DNA from: Agelaius tricolor
Taxonomy: Eukaryota; Chordata; Aves; Passeriformes; Icteridae
Length of the DNA stretch: 64,000 nucleotides
Assembly (NCBI GenBank): GCA_023055355.1
Contig: JALJCS010000051.1
Coordinates: 1,302,001-1,366,000, forward strand
Direction: 5' to 3'
Both the position numbers and the translations under genes were made by a program. The notes beneath the pieces are model-generated. The model saw nothing but the letters and a program-made list of their open reading frames with translations. It searched no databases and was not told the DNA's origin. Below, in pieces: positions 23,151-35,530 of the stretch (position 1 is its first letter; every line of letters starts with the position of its first letter).

Positions 23151-24200
23151 ATCTCTGACTGGATTTGTGGCTATTTGCAGGTGAGATGCCTTGCAAAAGC
23201 TCCAAGTCACCAAGTGCTGCCTTGAAGGCACCTCCAAGACAGAAGCCTCAGGAAGGCTGCAGGAGGGCAAGTCCTGCGCTCGGTCTCAAGGGCTCCTGCC
23301 ACAAGGACAGGAGACTCCTGTCAAGGATTGGGGTCTGGCCTCGAAGGCTCCTGCAGAAGAGAAGCCTCAGGGAGACCACGGGTCAGCAAGTCCTGTGGTC
23401 TGGCCTCGAGGTCACCTGCAGGAATAACGCCTGGGAAAGGCTCCGGGTGGGACAGGAACGAGGGCGCTGTGCGGGGGCTCCTCACGGCACCGCTCTGTCC
23501 CGTTCTGCCCCGTTGCCTGTTCCCAGCAGCCGGGCAAGCTTCTATTTCCCACGTGTCACAAAGGGCCCTTGGACACCCGTTCTATGCCACAGTGACCGTG
23601 CTGCAGCGTGTCACAAAGGGCCCCTGCACACCCTGCCCCCTGCCCTGGGGCCGCCCCCAGCCCAGCCAAAGTGGCCCAGGCTGGAAGGAATGCCTGGCCC
23701 CAGGTGTCTAAGGCAGCCCCACAGGATCTTTAGGAAGGGCTCAGAGCATCAGCAAACGCTGCCCTGCTCTGCGGGCTCAGGGCAGCAGAAGGAGCCCCAG
23801 GGCTGCCGACGCAGCCGCGCTGGGAAGGGCACGGGGCCTTCCAGGGAAGCTGGCACGGCCTCCTTGGGACACCTCCCGGCCGGTGGCCATCCCAAACCCA
23901 CGGGTGTGACACAGACAAGGAATGTGTGGGCCAGGGCACAAATGCTGCTCTGAGCCCTGGGGCCCGGGCAGCGCTGATAGCAGCAGCTGTGGCAGAGTCC
24001 CTGCCCAAGCAGAGCTGCCACCCCCGAGCCCTGGCAGCGCTGGTGCCCGTCTCCTGCCCCAGAGACCTGTGCCCCCGGGGGGCTGCTGTGCCACAGGGAG
24101 CCAAAGCCCACGTGCATTGGGGGCTGATGGCAGCAGCACCTGCAGCAACCGCTGGCAACACTTGGTCTCTGTCAGAAGCTCTTACTCCATGCTGGAATTA
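23151..24200. other. 5' flank of the MROH-like gene with short tandem repeats
   Basis: From 23,185 to 23,440 three to four imperfect units of roughly 60-70 bp share GAAGCCTCAGG, GCAAGTCCTG and TCTGGCCTCGA words. At 23,565-23,625 the text GTGTCACAAAGGGCCC occurs twice. The rest is G+C rich. A promoter would be expected here, but I see no clear TATA box or other element. Confidence 0.45.
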
Positions 24201-27200
24201 TTCTCTCATTGAAGTCATTTCCTGGACCACAAACACATCTTTGCCATGAAGACACAGAAGAATCTGGCATTAAGGAATCCTCACTTCAGGAAAGTTGTAC
24301 TTCCAATTGCTCAGCTCAAGTCGTTCCAAAATTTGCAAACTTCCCAAATTTATTGGGATGGCCTGAGAATGTGACTGGTCTACAAGTTTGTGTCCCATCC
24401 TGAAGCAGCAACTCATTTGCCTTATCATCCATTGAATGTCACTTTACAAAACATAAGACTACAGAGAGCCAAAAAGAAGATCATTCTTTGATTTGCAAAT
24501 GGATTTTGATGAAGGGATTATAATCTCCTAATTTTCTTAAGGAATAAAAGCTCTCAAGGAATGAAAGACCACTCAGTGTTACAAGAGTAACCCAAAGAAA
24601 TGAGTAGATGGCAAAAGGGCTGATCCTCCTGCAGTACAGATATCTAAGTGGCCAATAAAGTACAGCTCTCCCCTCTTGTTCCCTGCAGGGGAAACAGGAC
24701 CATGAATAGAAATAGTCACAGATATTCTTTCTGCCCTCCATAACCAAAGCTGTGCCAAAGCATAGATGCTGCCTTCAAACTGACTCAAATTCCAGCCCAG
24801 ACCTCTCACCTTCCAGACAACTCCTTCCCCAACACCCCACTGACACCAACCCCCCAAAATCCCACAGAGAAGCCCTCAACACCTCACCAGGAGCCCCAGC
24901 TGTGCCCGTCCCTCTGCAGAGCTTTCCCAGCCTCCAGCAGACGCCCTGGTTCCCTGCACGTGCCGTGGGCTGGCACTCAGGAGGATCTGCTCCAAGGCCT
25001 TCCCTGGTGGCAGCTCAGGCTGCCAGGCCTGTGGTTCCTGGATCCCCCTTCCCAGCGAGCCTTCCTGGGCACGGCTGTTCCATGGGCACCTCTGCGCTCA
25101 GCTCGGACTGCTCCACTCAGCCAGGGCTGCTGGGAAAGGATCCAGAGCAGCCTGGCCAGCTCTTTCTCCAGCTCCCTCTTCACTCTTGGGGGAGCTAGAA
25201 CATCCCACAGGAAAGCAACTGGTGCCACAAGGAGTGGGCAGCATCAGGCAGCTCTGGGGAGGCGCCTCAGCACTGCTGTATCCTGAGGGAACACTGCTGG
25301 CCATGCCCTGTGTGTATCTGCAAAAGCTTCCAATCAGCTGCCTCAGCTCCCAGGGCCTCTCTTGGCCAGCATCCTGACGTGGATGCAGGGCTGCTGCCAG
25401 GCACTGCTGGGACCAGTGGGACAGGAGCGGCTGTCTCGTGTCCACGGAGCAGCCCTGACACAGCCAGGGCCATCCCGAAAGCAGACAAACGCTCCCGGGT
25501 CAGCAGAGAGGAGCAAGGAGCACTGGGCTCCTCTCAGGGGATCTCAGCTGGGCTCACTCCACCACACGCCCCCATTTTGAGGCCTGCTGATGCCCAGCAT
25601 ACAGAAATGACCACCTTGTTCTCTCCAAGATGCACAGGGAGAGCCAATGAGCAGGACACCTTGGGAGGCCTTTTCTGAGTGCAGGGACACACCAAGATCA
25701 GCCAAGGCTCTGCCCGCTGCCTGGCCCACACATCCCAGCTCTGTGCTGGCCCTGGGCCACAGCAGCTCCCACCAAGCCGGAGGCAAATGCATTTTGCCAA
25801 GAGTTGAAACACAGCAGACAGGAAAGATGTGAAAAGTGTGTGTGTGTAAAGGCCTTTTAATTCACAGCTCTCACAGAGAGCTTTGGGGCTCATGGCTGGA
25901 CAGAGATGCTCCTGCTCACCCTCTGTCCAAAGAGGGGGAACACAGCCTGCTGCAGGTGCTTGGCTTGGTCTCTGCAGGTCCAGGCGGATGCCAAACCTGC
26001 TCTTCACAGCCTTCTCCCTTGCCCTGCTCCTCTGACAAGTGCAACGGGCCTCAAGGACTGAAAGGAGCACAGAGAGACAAAGGGGGACACTCGCGCCTGC
26101 CTCACTGGGAGCTCCCTGGGAAGCACTTTCCTTGAGAAGCAAGCCCCTTTCCTCCAAAGGCATTTCCCCAAATGTGTGGCTTTCCTGGGCAACACCAACA
26201 CACTCTTAAGAAAAGCTGGCAAGGCTGAATGACTCCAGGTCCTTTCAGGACAGGCACTCCAGCTGTAGCTCGTATTCCCCCAAGTGTGTGTCCAGGTGCA
26301 GGTTCAGAGGTGCAGCCCCAGGCCCTCTACAAACACAAGCTGCCCGCTGCCTCTTCCCCTGCCTCAGCTCCTGCCTGTGCTCACGGCACCAAAACCAGGC
26401 TGTTCCCAGCCAGAGCCCAGAGCCCTGTCCCCACAGGATGCTCTTGCCAGCACCTTCCAGGACTCTCTGCTGTGCACGCAGCGCTTTTCATGCCCCCTCC
26501 CAACAGGCTTTGGAACACAGAGCACAACCTGGCTGGCTCTGCCACCAGCACAGCCCAAACACGGGCGGAGGAAGAAGCAGCAGGGGTTGATTTGCGGCCA
26601 TGCCCGGGAGAGACTGGAAGGGTGCCCTCCCTCTGCTCTCCCTTGGTTGGCTTTCTGACTGGCTCTGAGCCTGGGGCTGCCATTCCTCACTTGTGGGGAC
26701 CAGAACCACAGCCGGGATCCCGGCACTGCCTGACAGCGCTCCGGGCACCGGCACGGCCGCGTGTCCGAGTCTCGGGCACCGTGCTGCTGCTTCATCTGCC
26801 CTTAGGCACACCCAGAGCTCCCTGCTAAGCCCGGATGGTCTCTGGTTCTGCCCTCTTCCTCATCCTGTGCAGGGATGGAGCACTGCTGTGCTTTCAGGAA
26901 GCTGTTCTTGAAAACTTCCAGCATTCCAAGCTCATTTTCCCTCTGTGGATGCTTGCCATAGAATCCCTCTCAGCTGGGTTCAGAGCATCCTCAGGTTGGC
27001 TCTTCCAAAATCCAGGGGCTCCGAGGTGCTCAGAAAGATCTGGAACTCCACAGTGATGTACAACTGCGCCTTCAGCACAGGGACCTTTCCAGCCTGACCT
27101 GCCCTCGTTCCTCTGTGTCTGTGCACAAAACACGGCATGGGAGAGAACAGCAGGAGGGGCCTGTGTGTCCAGGGGCTCCGGATTTTCATCGCTCCAGCTC

Positions 27201-27230
27201 CACAGAGATGCAGGTAAAGCAAAGAAGCCA
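24200..27230. other. No gene recognised
   Basis: Both strands were checked. Several frames of 100-200 codons overlap each other (for example minus 26,163-25,534), but none shows a domain, a splice pattern or a family resemblance that I know. A short (GT)n tract lies near 25,836-25,848. Part may be distal sequence of the broken MROH copy. Confidence 0.4.
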
Positions 27231-27456
27231 AACTGTTTATTAATGGAAGGCGAAGCAAAGGGATGAGCTGGGAGGGAAGAAAGGGGATGGGCAGGGTCTG
27301 AGGGCTGGAGGGAGGGAGCTGTCAACAGGGAGGGAGAAGGCAGGAGCCATGGGAGCTTCCCACAGGCTCAGTTGTGCCAGTCATCAGCTGTGCCTGGAAC
27401 TCCAGCTGATCCCCTCTGGTCTCCTGGTGGTCTCACCTTCCAAGGGATTGGAGGTC

Positions 27457-27950
27457 TTAAAGAGTCACTGGTTCTTCTGAGCCAGCAGATGAAAGTTCTG
27501 CAGCTCTTCCCTCAAACATCACCTGAACAAATGTGCTTATGCAGGAGGGGCTGTTGTCTTCACTCAGGGCTCGAAGGGCTGCAAGAGAGAGGAACAGAGC
27601 CACGGTCAGAACCTGGATGTGCAGGAATCCAAGGAGACCTTCCTGCCAGAGCCATCCCACCCAGCTCTTGCCATGGCCGCAAGAGAGGAGAGGCCAAGGG
27701 GATCAGCTGCAAAGTGCTGGCCATGAATCCCCCTGCCTGCATCCCTGAAATCTCTGTGTGCTCTGCCCACGCCACCCCTGGTCCACACAGGGAGCAAAGC
27801 CCACCGCAGCCGGGGCAGGGATTGCAGCTCCTGCCCAGGCATTGCAGCTCCCCCAGCCAGCCCCCGCTGACAGCCCACTGCCCTCATCACCCTCACGGAG
27901 GGCCTGGAGCTCTTCCTTCTGCCCCATCAGGAGCACCCAGGCAATCCCTG
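27457..27950 (-). pseudogene. Truncated MROH-like 3' end (two exons left)
   Basis: On the minus strand an exon-like piece (about 27,947-27,893) begins with GIAWVLLMGQKEELQ after a CCCAG acceptor. It matches the penultimate exon of the intact gene (GMAGRHLRGQQQELQ). The last exon, 27,578-27,457, starts ALRALSEDNSP (intact gene: ALDRLTEDMSS) and meets a TAA after 40 codons, against 66 in the intact gene. The intron between them is clearly homologous to 18,268-18,540. An AATAAA on the minus strand at 27,241-27,236 could be its poly(A) signal. Upstream exons are absent: retroviral sequence starts at about 27,960. Confidence 0.75.
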
Positions 27951-27959
27951 GGAACACAG

Positions 27960-30900
27960 GCTAACCAAACTAAGGCTGCCCTGGCTGTTATCCAGTTTGC
28001 TTTATGGCTTAATGAGGTGAGGAATTCATGGATCTTTAACTTCCTCTGGAAGGCAGGCACATGGATTCAGAGCTATCACACACTAAGCGTATGGTTTTGG
28101 GGTTACTTTAATAATGGTCCTTACTGTGAGGAAATGACACGGGGGCAAATTTTTTCCCAGCCCTTCCCCCAGCTCTTTGGGTCTGCCCCACCACTTTTCA
28201 AAGGGTTCAGATCCACTCTAAATGCTAATGATATCATACAGTGGCTGGTGTTGCTGATAGGCCTGTTACATTTAGCATTCAGAGATAAGGGAAGATTAAC
28301 CTGGATAACCACACTGACACCTACCCCAGAGACCAGGGATGCTGCTGCCCCAGAGCCTGACCCTGCCCCACAGCCCACCTCAGAAATGAACCACCCAGGC
28401 TGGATGAGGGTTCTAATGAAAGAGATGGGCCAGGTGCTGAAGGAGTACATTCCCACAGCTGGTGAAAAGCCATCCCCCTGCCTCAAAGAGGGAGAGTCTG
28501 ATGGTGCAGCAGTGGAACCCACAGATGTTACAACTGTCCAGGTTCCAGCTGAACTGCAAAGGCAGTCACAGCCAGCAGCAGTGGCCCTGGTGGAAACAAG
28601 GAGATCTAAGATGAAATCAGAGCACCCAGATGAGGATACGAAAGGAGAGCCTTCCCAACGCCCAGGAGAGGCAACAGTTGAGGTCATCACCGAGTCCCTG
28701 ACGTACGAAAGTCTCCATAATCTGCACAAAGACATTGTATGACAGGGACGTGAGGCTTATACAACCTGGCTACTTTGGGTCTGGGACCTTATGGGTACAG
28801 GTGTCCAGCTGGATGGTGGTGAGGCAAGGAATTTGGGACACTTGACTCAGGACTCAGGTATGAATCTGATTTTTGTAAGGGAGCCAAGGTCCCTTTCCCT
28901 CTGGGAGTGGCTTTTAATGAGTGTCAGAGAGAGGTTTGTCCACAGGGAGAGAATGCAGGACCAGCACCATAGAATGTGCTGGAAGACTCTTGAGGAAGGG
29001 ATCCAAGAGCTGAGAGAAGTGGCAGTATTGGAGGTACTCTTTGGGAGGGATGAACAGCATGATAATGACCCCAACAAGGTCAGGTGCACAGGGCAAATGT
29101 TGTGGAGTCTGGGAAATCTGGGGCCAGCTCAATACACCACCTTTATTGCAATGATTAATGCCAATAACAAACGAGAGACAGTGGGTTCTGTTGCCAACAA
29201 GCTTAGAAATTATGAGAGTGTGATCAATGGCCCAATGCAGGCTCATGTCTCTGCCGTGGTCCAAGAACTCAGAGAGGAGATGAGGGAGATGAGGGAGGAG
29301 GTGAGGAGGAACAGTTCCCACATTGCACCAGTGTGAGTCACAGGCCCCAGAGTCAGAGCCCAACGTTCCCCAGCTAGAGAGAGAGGGTACAGCCCACGGG
29401 CTGACCTGTGGTTCTTTTTGCAGGACCATGGGGCAGACATGGGAAGGTTTGATGGAAAACCCACTTCTGTCCTGGCAGCATGGGTGCATCAGCTCAAGGA
29501 GGGAAACACTAATCGAGGGAACTCAGTAAAGTGAAGGTAGCCCCAACCTTCCATGACTGAGCTGCTGAGTATGATCCGTCAGATGCCCTGGAAGGTACCT
29601 CGACCATGTATGCCCAGGAAAGAATTAATAACCAGGGCTAGGGGGGGTCCTGCCTCTAACCAGGAAGAGATACGGGAAAACCGGATTTTCTGGACAGTGT
29701 GGATCCGATGGCCTGGCACATCAGAACCACAAAAATACAATGCCTTAGTTGATACTGGTGCGCAGTGTACCCTGATACCATCGGGACATGTGGGGGCAGA
29801 ACCTGTTTCCATTGCTGGGGTGACGGGGGAATCACAGCAATTGACCCTGTTGGGAGCCCAGGTGAGCCTGACTGGGAAGGAGTGGCAGAAACATCCTATT
29901 GTGACTGGCCCAGAGGCCCGTGTATTCTGGGCATAGATTTCCTCCAGAATGGCTGTTACAAAGGCCAAAAGGGACTCAGATGGGCTTTTGGCATAGCTGC
30001 TGTAGAGGCTGAGAACATCAAGCAGTTGAACACTTTGCCTGGACTATCAGAAAACCCATCTGCAGTAGCTCTCCTGAAGGTGGAAGAGCAACGAGTGCTG
30101 ATTGCCACCTCGACAGTGCACCGCCGGCAATATTGAACTAATTGAGATGCCGTGATCCTCATCCACAAAATGATCCGTGAGCTGGAGAGCCAAGGGGTGG
30201 TCAGCAAAACCCACTGACCCTTCAACAGCCCCATCTGGCCTGTGTGCAAGTCTGACAGAGAATGGAGATTGACTGTGGACTATCGTGGCTTGAATGAAGT
30301 GACTCCACCACTGAGCGCTGCTGTGCCGGACATGCTGGAACTCCAGTACGAGCTGCAGTCCAAGGCAGCAAAGTGGTACCCACTGTTGACATTGCTAACG
30401 TGTTTGTCTCCATTCCTCTGGCAGCAGAATGCAGGCCTCAGTTTGCTTTCACCTGGAGGGCTGTGCAGTACACCTGGAACCGACTGCCCCAGGGGTGGAA
30501 GCACAGCCCCACCATCTGCCATGGACTGATCCAGGCTGCACTGGAAAAGGGTGAGGATCCAGAGCACTTGCAGTACATTGATGACATCATTGTGTGGGGG
30601 CACACAATAATGGAAGTGTTTGAGAAAGGAGAGATGATCATCAGGATTCTGCTATCAAGAAGAGTAAAGTCAAGGGACCTGCCCTGGAGATCCTGGGTGT
30701 GAAGTGGCAAGATGGACAGAGTCAGATTCCCACTGAGGTCATCAACAAAATCACCACGATGTCTCCACCAACTAGCAAGAAGGAAACACAAGCTGTCCTA
30801 GGTGCCATAGGTTTTTGGAGGATGCACATTCCCAAATACGGTCAGATCGTGAGGCCTCTTTACCTGATCACCGGCAAGAAGAACACTTTCCACTGGGGCC

Positions 30901-31090
30901 CTGAGCAGCAACAAGCCTTTGCCCAGATCAAGCAGGAGATCGCTCATGCGGTTGCCCTTGGCTCAGTCAGGATGGGACCAGAGGTGAAGAACGTGCTCTA
31001 TTCTGCAGCCGGGAACCATGGCTTGTCCTGGAGCCTTTGGCAGAAGGTGCCTGGGGAGACTCGAGGCCGACCACTGGGATTTTGGAGTTG
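27960..31090 (+). mobile_element. Decayed ERVL-like endogenous retrovirus (gag-like, protease, RT, start of RNase H)
   Basis: Order on the plus strand: gag-like open segments (27,975-28,742 and 28,791-29,336); an aspartic protease with the active-site motif LVDTGAQ at about 29,750; a reverse transcriptase from about 30,220 to 30,830 with the LPQGW motif and a YIDD catalytic box at about 30,580; a thumb/connection region to 30,960; and the first part of an RNase H, which stops at 31,089. Several frameshifts and stops (near 28,743, 29,935, 30,135, 30,380 and 30,700) make it incapable of coding a polyprotein. No integrase, env or paired LTRs were found. The 5' end abuts a broken MROH copy. The YIDD box and gene order fit a class III (spuma-related, ERVL) element. 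Confidence 0.85.
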
Positions 31091-31099
31091 AAGCTTGTC

Positions 31100-31740
31100 T
31101 CGGTCCCTCTGGGTTCCTCTCAGGAACCCTGGGCCAGTCCCGAGTCGGCAGACACCGGGGGCAGCCCCGACACGGCCGACAGCAGGGAGACACTCTCTGT
31201 GCCCCGAGGGTACTGAGGGCACCTGGGCTGGTCGCCTTTGCAGCACAAGAGACACCAGAGACATCAGTAGAAGATAAAGGGCCGACTCTTAGCAGGGGTT
31301 AATCCAAGGTTTTGTTCTAGGAGTCCCGAAGGAGCCCCTACACCTCAGGGTCCTCCTGCCCACAGCCCCGGGAGATGTTCCAAGGTTACATTTTAAGGGA
31401 GGTGGAAACCCAAAGTAGATAACATTTTACCAACCAAGAAGTGACCCTAAGGGATGGGTACTGGGGGATGGACATTTAGGACAGCGTATGGGGCAAGGCT
31501 TGGGGGGCTGACCCCTGGCCTCTGGCTAATCACTCGACATCCTGGACCGAAGCTTCTGGATGGAGGGATGGGATGCTGAGTGATTGACAGAGAGCCAGGG
31601 TGGGGATTTGGGGATGATCTCAGCAAGGGAAAGGGATTACACAGGTAAAGGGAGGGGGGTACCATCTGGAACAAACCATTTGGGAAAAATACAGGGATTC
31701 AAAAACAAAACTTTTACAAAATATTACAAAGTATAAAAAC
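31100..31740. other. Junction sequence after the provirus, possibly LTR-derived
   Basis: No coding segment continues from the RNase H fragment. The stretch 31,290-31,700 has the look of retroviral leader or LTR DNA read on the minus strand (mixed purine tracts, an AACATTTTACCAACCAAGAA stretch), but I could not find matching ends or a second copy in the window. Confidence 0.35.
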
Positions 31741-31756
31741 AACTACAACACACCAC

Positions 31757-33305
31757 CCAGATCTGGTGTTTGCTGCACAAGTGCCCAGATCCAGAAATTT
31801 CCCAGAGCTGGCACAGCCCAAGTCCAGCAATTTGCTGGCACAGAAAGCCAAAATCTGGCAATTTCCTGACGCCAATACAGGTGCCCAGACCTGGTGTTTG
31901 CTGCCACTGCCAGTGCTCAGATCTGGATATTTCCCTGTTCTGGCAGAGCCAAGTCCAGCAATTTTCTGACAAAGAAAGCCAAAACCTGGCAATTCCCTGC
32001 TACCGTCATTGGCAATGCCAAGATCCGGTGTTTGCTGGCACCACCAGTGCCCAGATGCGGGAATTTCCCAGTGCCGGCACAGCCCGAGTCGAGTAATTTT
32101 CTGGCAAAGAAAGCCAAAACCTTGCAAATAGCTGGTGCTGGCCCCACCCAGACCTGGTGTTTGCTGGCACTGCCAGTGCTCAGATCCAGCAGTTTCCCAG
32201 TGGCAGCACAGCCCAAGTCCAGCAGTTTGCTGGCACAGAAAGACAAAACCTGGCAATTTTCTGGTGATAGCACCAGCACCACCCAGATCTGCAGTGAGCT
32301 GGCACTGCCAGTGCCCAGATCTGGCAATTTCCCTGAGCCACCACAACCCAAATGCAGCAATTGTCTGGCAAAGAAAGCCAAAACCCGGCACTGCCCAGAT
32401 CTGGTGTGTTGGGGTTGGTTTAAAAGAACAGGGAGACCTCGGCTTAAGGCCATGGGAAAACCCTCTTAAGTTGGGGTCAGCAGGAGCTCCCGCCCATAAT
32501 CCTCCTGTTCAGTTATGCAGATTGTTACTAGAAACTTCTGAGTTCTCTTTGCTACCATTGGTTACTTTATACTGCAAAAATTGTAACATTCTTAATCCTT
32601 CCTTCCTCTTGGATCCTTCCCTCAGATCCCACCTTAACCCCTCCCCATAAATAAATGGATAAATATCCCTGCTAGACCCTGGACCCAGGCTTTTTTCTGC
32701 TTTGCTCTGTGTACTGTGCACGCCGTCCTGTTTGTTGTGTTTGCCTTCATTAAAGTTCTGTTTCCAGAGCACCAGATGGAAGCAGTCTCTGTCTGTAAAG
32801 TGGCCAGAGCTGGTTCTCAGGGAAACCACTGGTCAACAGTCTGGACGAGGGCCAGAAGGTTTCACTGGTGTTTGCTGGAACCATCAGTGTCCAGACCTGG
32901 AAATTTCCCTATTCTGGCACATCCCAAGTGCAGCAGCAATTTACTGGCACAGAAATCCAAAACCTGGCAACTTTCTGCTACTGGCTCTGGCACTGCCCAC
33001 ATCTTGTGTTTGCTGCGCCAGTGCCCAGATTGGGAAATTTCCCGGTGCCAGCAGAGCCCAAATCTGGCAGATTTCTGTCGCTGGCAACGACACCACCCAG
33101 ATCTGGTGTTTGCTGGCAGCGCCAGTGCCCAGATCTGAAAACTTCCTGGTGCCAGCACAGCCCAGGTCCAGTGATTTGCTGGCACAGAAAGCCAAAATTT
33201 GGACATTTACCAGGTTCTGGCTCCAGCACCATCGAGATCTGGTGTTTGCTGGGACCGCCAGCGCCCAGATTTGGAAATTTCCCGATGCCTTCACAGCCCA
33301 AGTCT
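31757..33305 (+). repeat. Satellite-like tandem repeat, period about 131 bp
   Basis: Units start with CAGATCTGGTGTTTGCTGGC. Starts lie near 31,757, 31,889, 32,020, 32,150, 32,284 and 32,397, then, after an insertion, near 32,867, 32,999, 33,098 and 33,235. Each unit holds GTGCCCAGATCTGGAAATTT, CACAGCCCAAGTCCAGCAAT and GAAAGCCAAAACCTGGCAA. Spacings are 113-137 bases, with one short unit of 99. Long frames occur on both strands because the period tolerates them; none is a gene. Confidence 0.88.
32405..32839 (+). mobile_element. Solo LTR inserted into the 131-bp satellite
   Basis: The array is interrupted by non-repeat DNA beginning TGTGTTGGGGTTGG and ending GGTCAACAG. TCTGG stands on both sides (32,400-32,404 and 32,840-32,844), consistent with a 5-bp target duplication. 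The insert has a TATA-like ATAAATAAATGG near 32,648 and a poly(A)-like CATTAAAG near 32,750. It has no coding sequence. The satellite resumes at about 32,865 after a short unmatched piece, so part of a unit may have been lost. Confidence 0.6.
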
Positions 33306-33309
33306 AGCT

Positions 33310-34140
33310 AGCCTAAATTTGGTTTTAGCTAGCTTAGGTAGAGAAGTTCCTGGGACTGTGACTTTCCTTTTTCTTGGAACTGTTTAAACCTGCTCTGGAC
33401 TGAAAACCCAGAAAAACACCTGCAGCTCACACCTGTGGCCCACCGAGCTCTGGGACGCTGCATTCCAGCACCAGAGGGACTTAGAAGAGACCGAGTGTGC
33501 CAACTACACCCCACAAAAAGGACTTTCTGAATTTGCCATCTCTTTAGCACTGACAGAGGTTTTATTTAATATTATTAATTTTTCATGCTTGTGAATACTT
33601 TACTTGTTAAATAAACTGAGGTTTTTTCACTTTTCTCGAGGGAAGACTTTTCCTGAACTCATAGGGGGAGGGGCCACTTGAACTTGCTTTCTAGACGGAT
33701 CCCTTCTGGAGGTTTCCTCCCAAAATTTGCCCTAAGCCAGCACAAACAGTCATCATGAAAATTTCACCAGCGGCATAATTTCCTGCTGGCAAATCTTGTG
33801 ACAGAAGCTTGACTTTGTTCTCCACGAGAGATTCTTGGGAAGAGCAGACAGGAGAAGATTCCTGGAAAACTGAAACAGCTTTCCAGAAGTGAAATGAAAG
33901 AAAAAATCCAAGATGTTTTCCTCTATTTATTTCTATGCTCCCCTTTTCCATGTTGCACTACTTCTCCATCCCAGTAATTCCAGATGCACCTCACCTCTAA
34001 GATCGGTGACTTAGTGATTTTTAGACACTCTAAAATACCATGAGCCACACAGAGTTTTCCTTCCCCTGTTTTTACTGGAAGGCAACACTGGAGATGTAAG
34101 TGCACAGTGCTGGGGTCAGGTAGGAATCCTACCCCAAGGG
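33310..34140. other. Gene-free stretch upstream of the PIM-like gene
   Basis: The segment 33,310-33,700 has an AT-rich part with an AATAAA at about 33,610 and could be LTR-derived. 33,700-34,100 shows no feature. No gene was recognised on either strand. Confidence 0.4.
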
Positions 34141-34249
34141 AAGGTGGCCCGACAGTGTTTGACCCTCAGCCAGGACAATGCAGAGCAGCAAGCGAGGGCA
34201 TTGCTGTGCCAGTGTGCAGGAGTCAGGGCTCTGCACCTGGGCTCAAGGC

Positions 34250-35530
34250 TGCAAAGTTCCCGTGTTTGGACAGACTCAGGGGCTGTGCCCGGGGCGCGCG
34301 GGGCTCGAACGTGGGGCTCGTGGGGCGAGCGGGGAACGGACACGGGGACGCCCCGGTGCTTCAGTTGCAGCGGCGGCAGCGGCGGCAGCAGCAGCGGCGG
34401 CAGCAGCAGCGACAGCGGCAGCAGCAGCGACAGCAGCAAAACAGATATTTTAGATCACTCTTTCTTTCTTTCTTTCTCTTTCTCTTTCTGTTTTTCCTTC
34501 TGTTTTTCTTTTTCTCCCTTTCCCTCGGTCGGGCACCCTTCTCTCGGGGTCCCTTGCCCGGCGTCCCTCTCCTCTCCCCGTCTCCCTCTCCCCCTGCCGG
34601 GCCGGGCCATGCCCCCGGCCCGCCCCCGGCCCCGGGCGGGGCTGCCCCGTGCCCGGCCCCGCCCGTCCCGCCGCGCTCTCGCCTCCGCCCGGCTCTGGCC
34701 GTGCTGGCGGTGGCGCTGCTGGGCGGGCGTCAGTGCCTGGTGCGGGGGCGGCATCGCCGCCCTTCGGCTCCGCCTGGCCCGAGCCCGGCCCCGGACCCGA
34801 CGTGGGGTCCAGTCCCGGCCCCGGCTCGTCCCGGGGCCTGCGGAGGACACAGGCGGCGCTGCCGCTCCCGCCGCCTCCGCTGCGGCTTCCCCGGCCCGAG
34901 CTCCGCCGCTCGGCAGCGCGGCCGCCGGCCCCGAGCCGCCGGGGCCCGGGGCGGGTGGGGATGCCCGGCCCGGGCCGATCGGGGAGCGCTCGGGGGCCGT
35001 TGCTGGCCCCGGGCCGAGCGCTGACAGCCGCGTCCCGCCCGCAGGGAAGGCGCAGGAGGCCCTGCAGGAGCGGTACCGAGTGGGTTCGCTGCTGGGGCGC
35101 GGCGGCTTCGGCAGCGTCTGCTCGGGGACGCGGCTCTCGGACGGCGCCCCGGTGAGCGGCGGGGCCGGCGGCGGGCGGAGGGGGAGGAGGAAGAGGAGGA
35201 GGAGAAGGGCGGAGGATGGGGCTGGGCAGGACGGGCGGCGAGCTCAGCCCGCTGCTCTCCCTCGCTCGCAGGTGGCCATCAAACGCGTGCCGCGGGATCG
35301 CATCCGGCACTGGGGCGAGCTGGTGAGTGAGCGGGGCCAGCGGCAGCAGCCGGGCCGGGCCGGGCGGCGAGGAGCCGGGGCCCGGCAGGGTGGGAGCCGC
35401 CGGGAGCCCTGCGGGGAGAGCGGGCGTGGGCTGAGCGGGGCGTGCAGAGCGTCCCGGGCTGGCTGAGGGCTCCCAGAGCCCCGGCACGGCCTCAGCCCCA
35501 CTGACGGCACCGCGCTCCTCCCGCAGCCCG
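34250..35530 (+). promoter_or_regulatory. CpG-island-like region over the PIM 5' end
   Basis: From about 34,280 the sequence becomes extremely G+C and CpG rich and stays so to about 35,530, covering the leader, exon 1 and exon 2 of the PIM-like gene. A (GGCAGC/CAG)-rich block at 34,365-34,440 and a pyrimidine CTTT tract at 34,460-34,520 lie upstream of the start codon. No TATA box is evident, in line with a CpG-island promoter. Confidence 0.6.

Noticed and set aside
25534..26163. 210-codon minus-strand frame
   Set aside because: No domain, no splice sites that fit a model, and overlapping frames of similar length on both strands.
27372..28742. A single 456-codon plus-strand frame
   Set aside because: Its first 200 codons run antisense through the MROH relic; only the part after about 27,975 is gag-like. 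It is a chance fusion of two unrelated stretches.
31714..33307. Long frames on both strands in the satellite
   Set aside because: They follow the 131-bp period and repeat the same peptide words; there is no start context or splice site.
34144..34608. PIM coding start further upstream (Ser/Gly/Asp-rich frame)
   Set aside because: The frame is open back to 34,144 but runs through a (GGCAGC)n block and a CTTT tract. The ATG at 34,609 is followed by the songbird-type Pro/Arg-rich start, so the upstream part is taken as leader.
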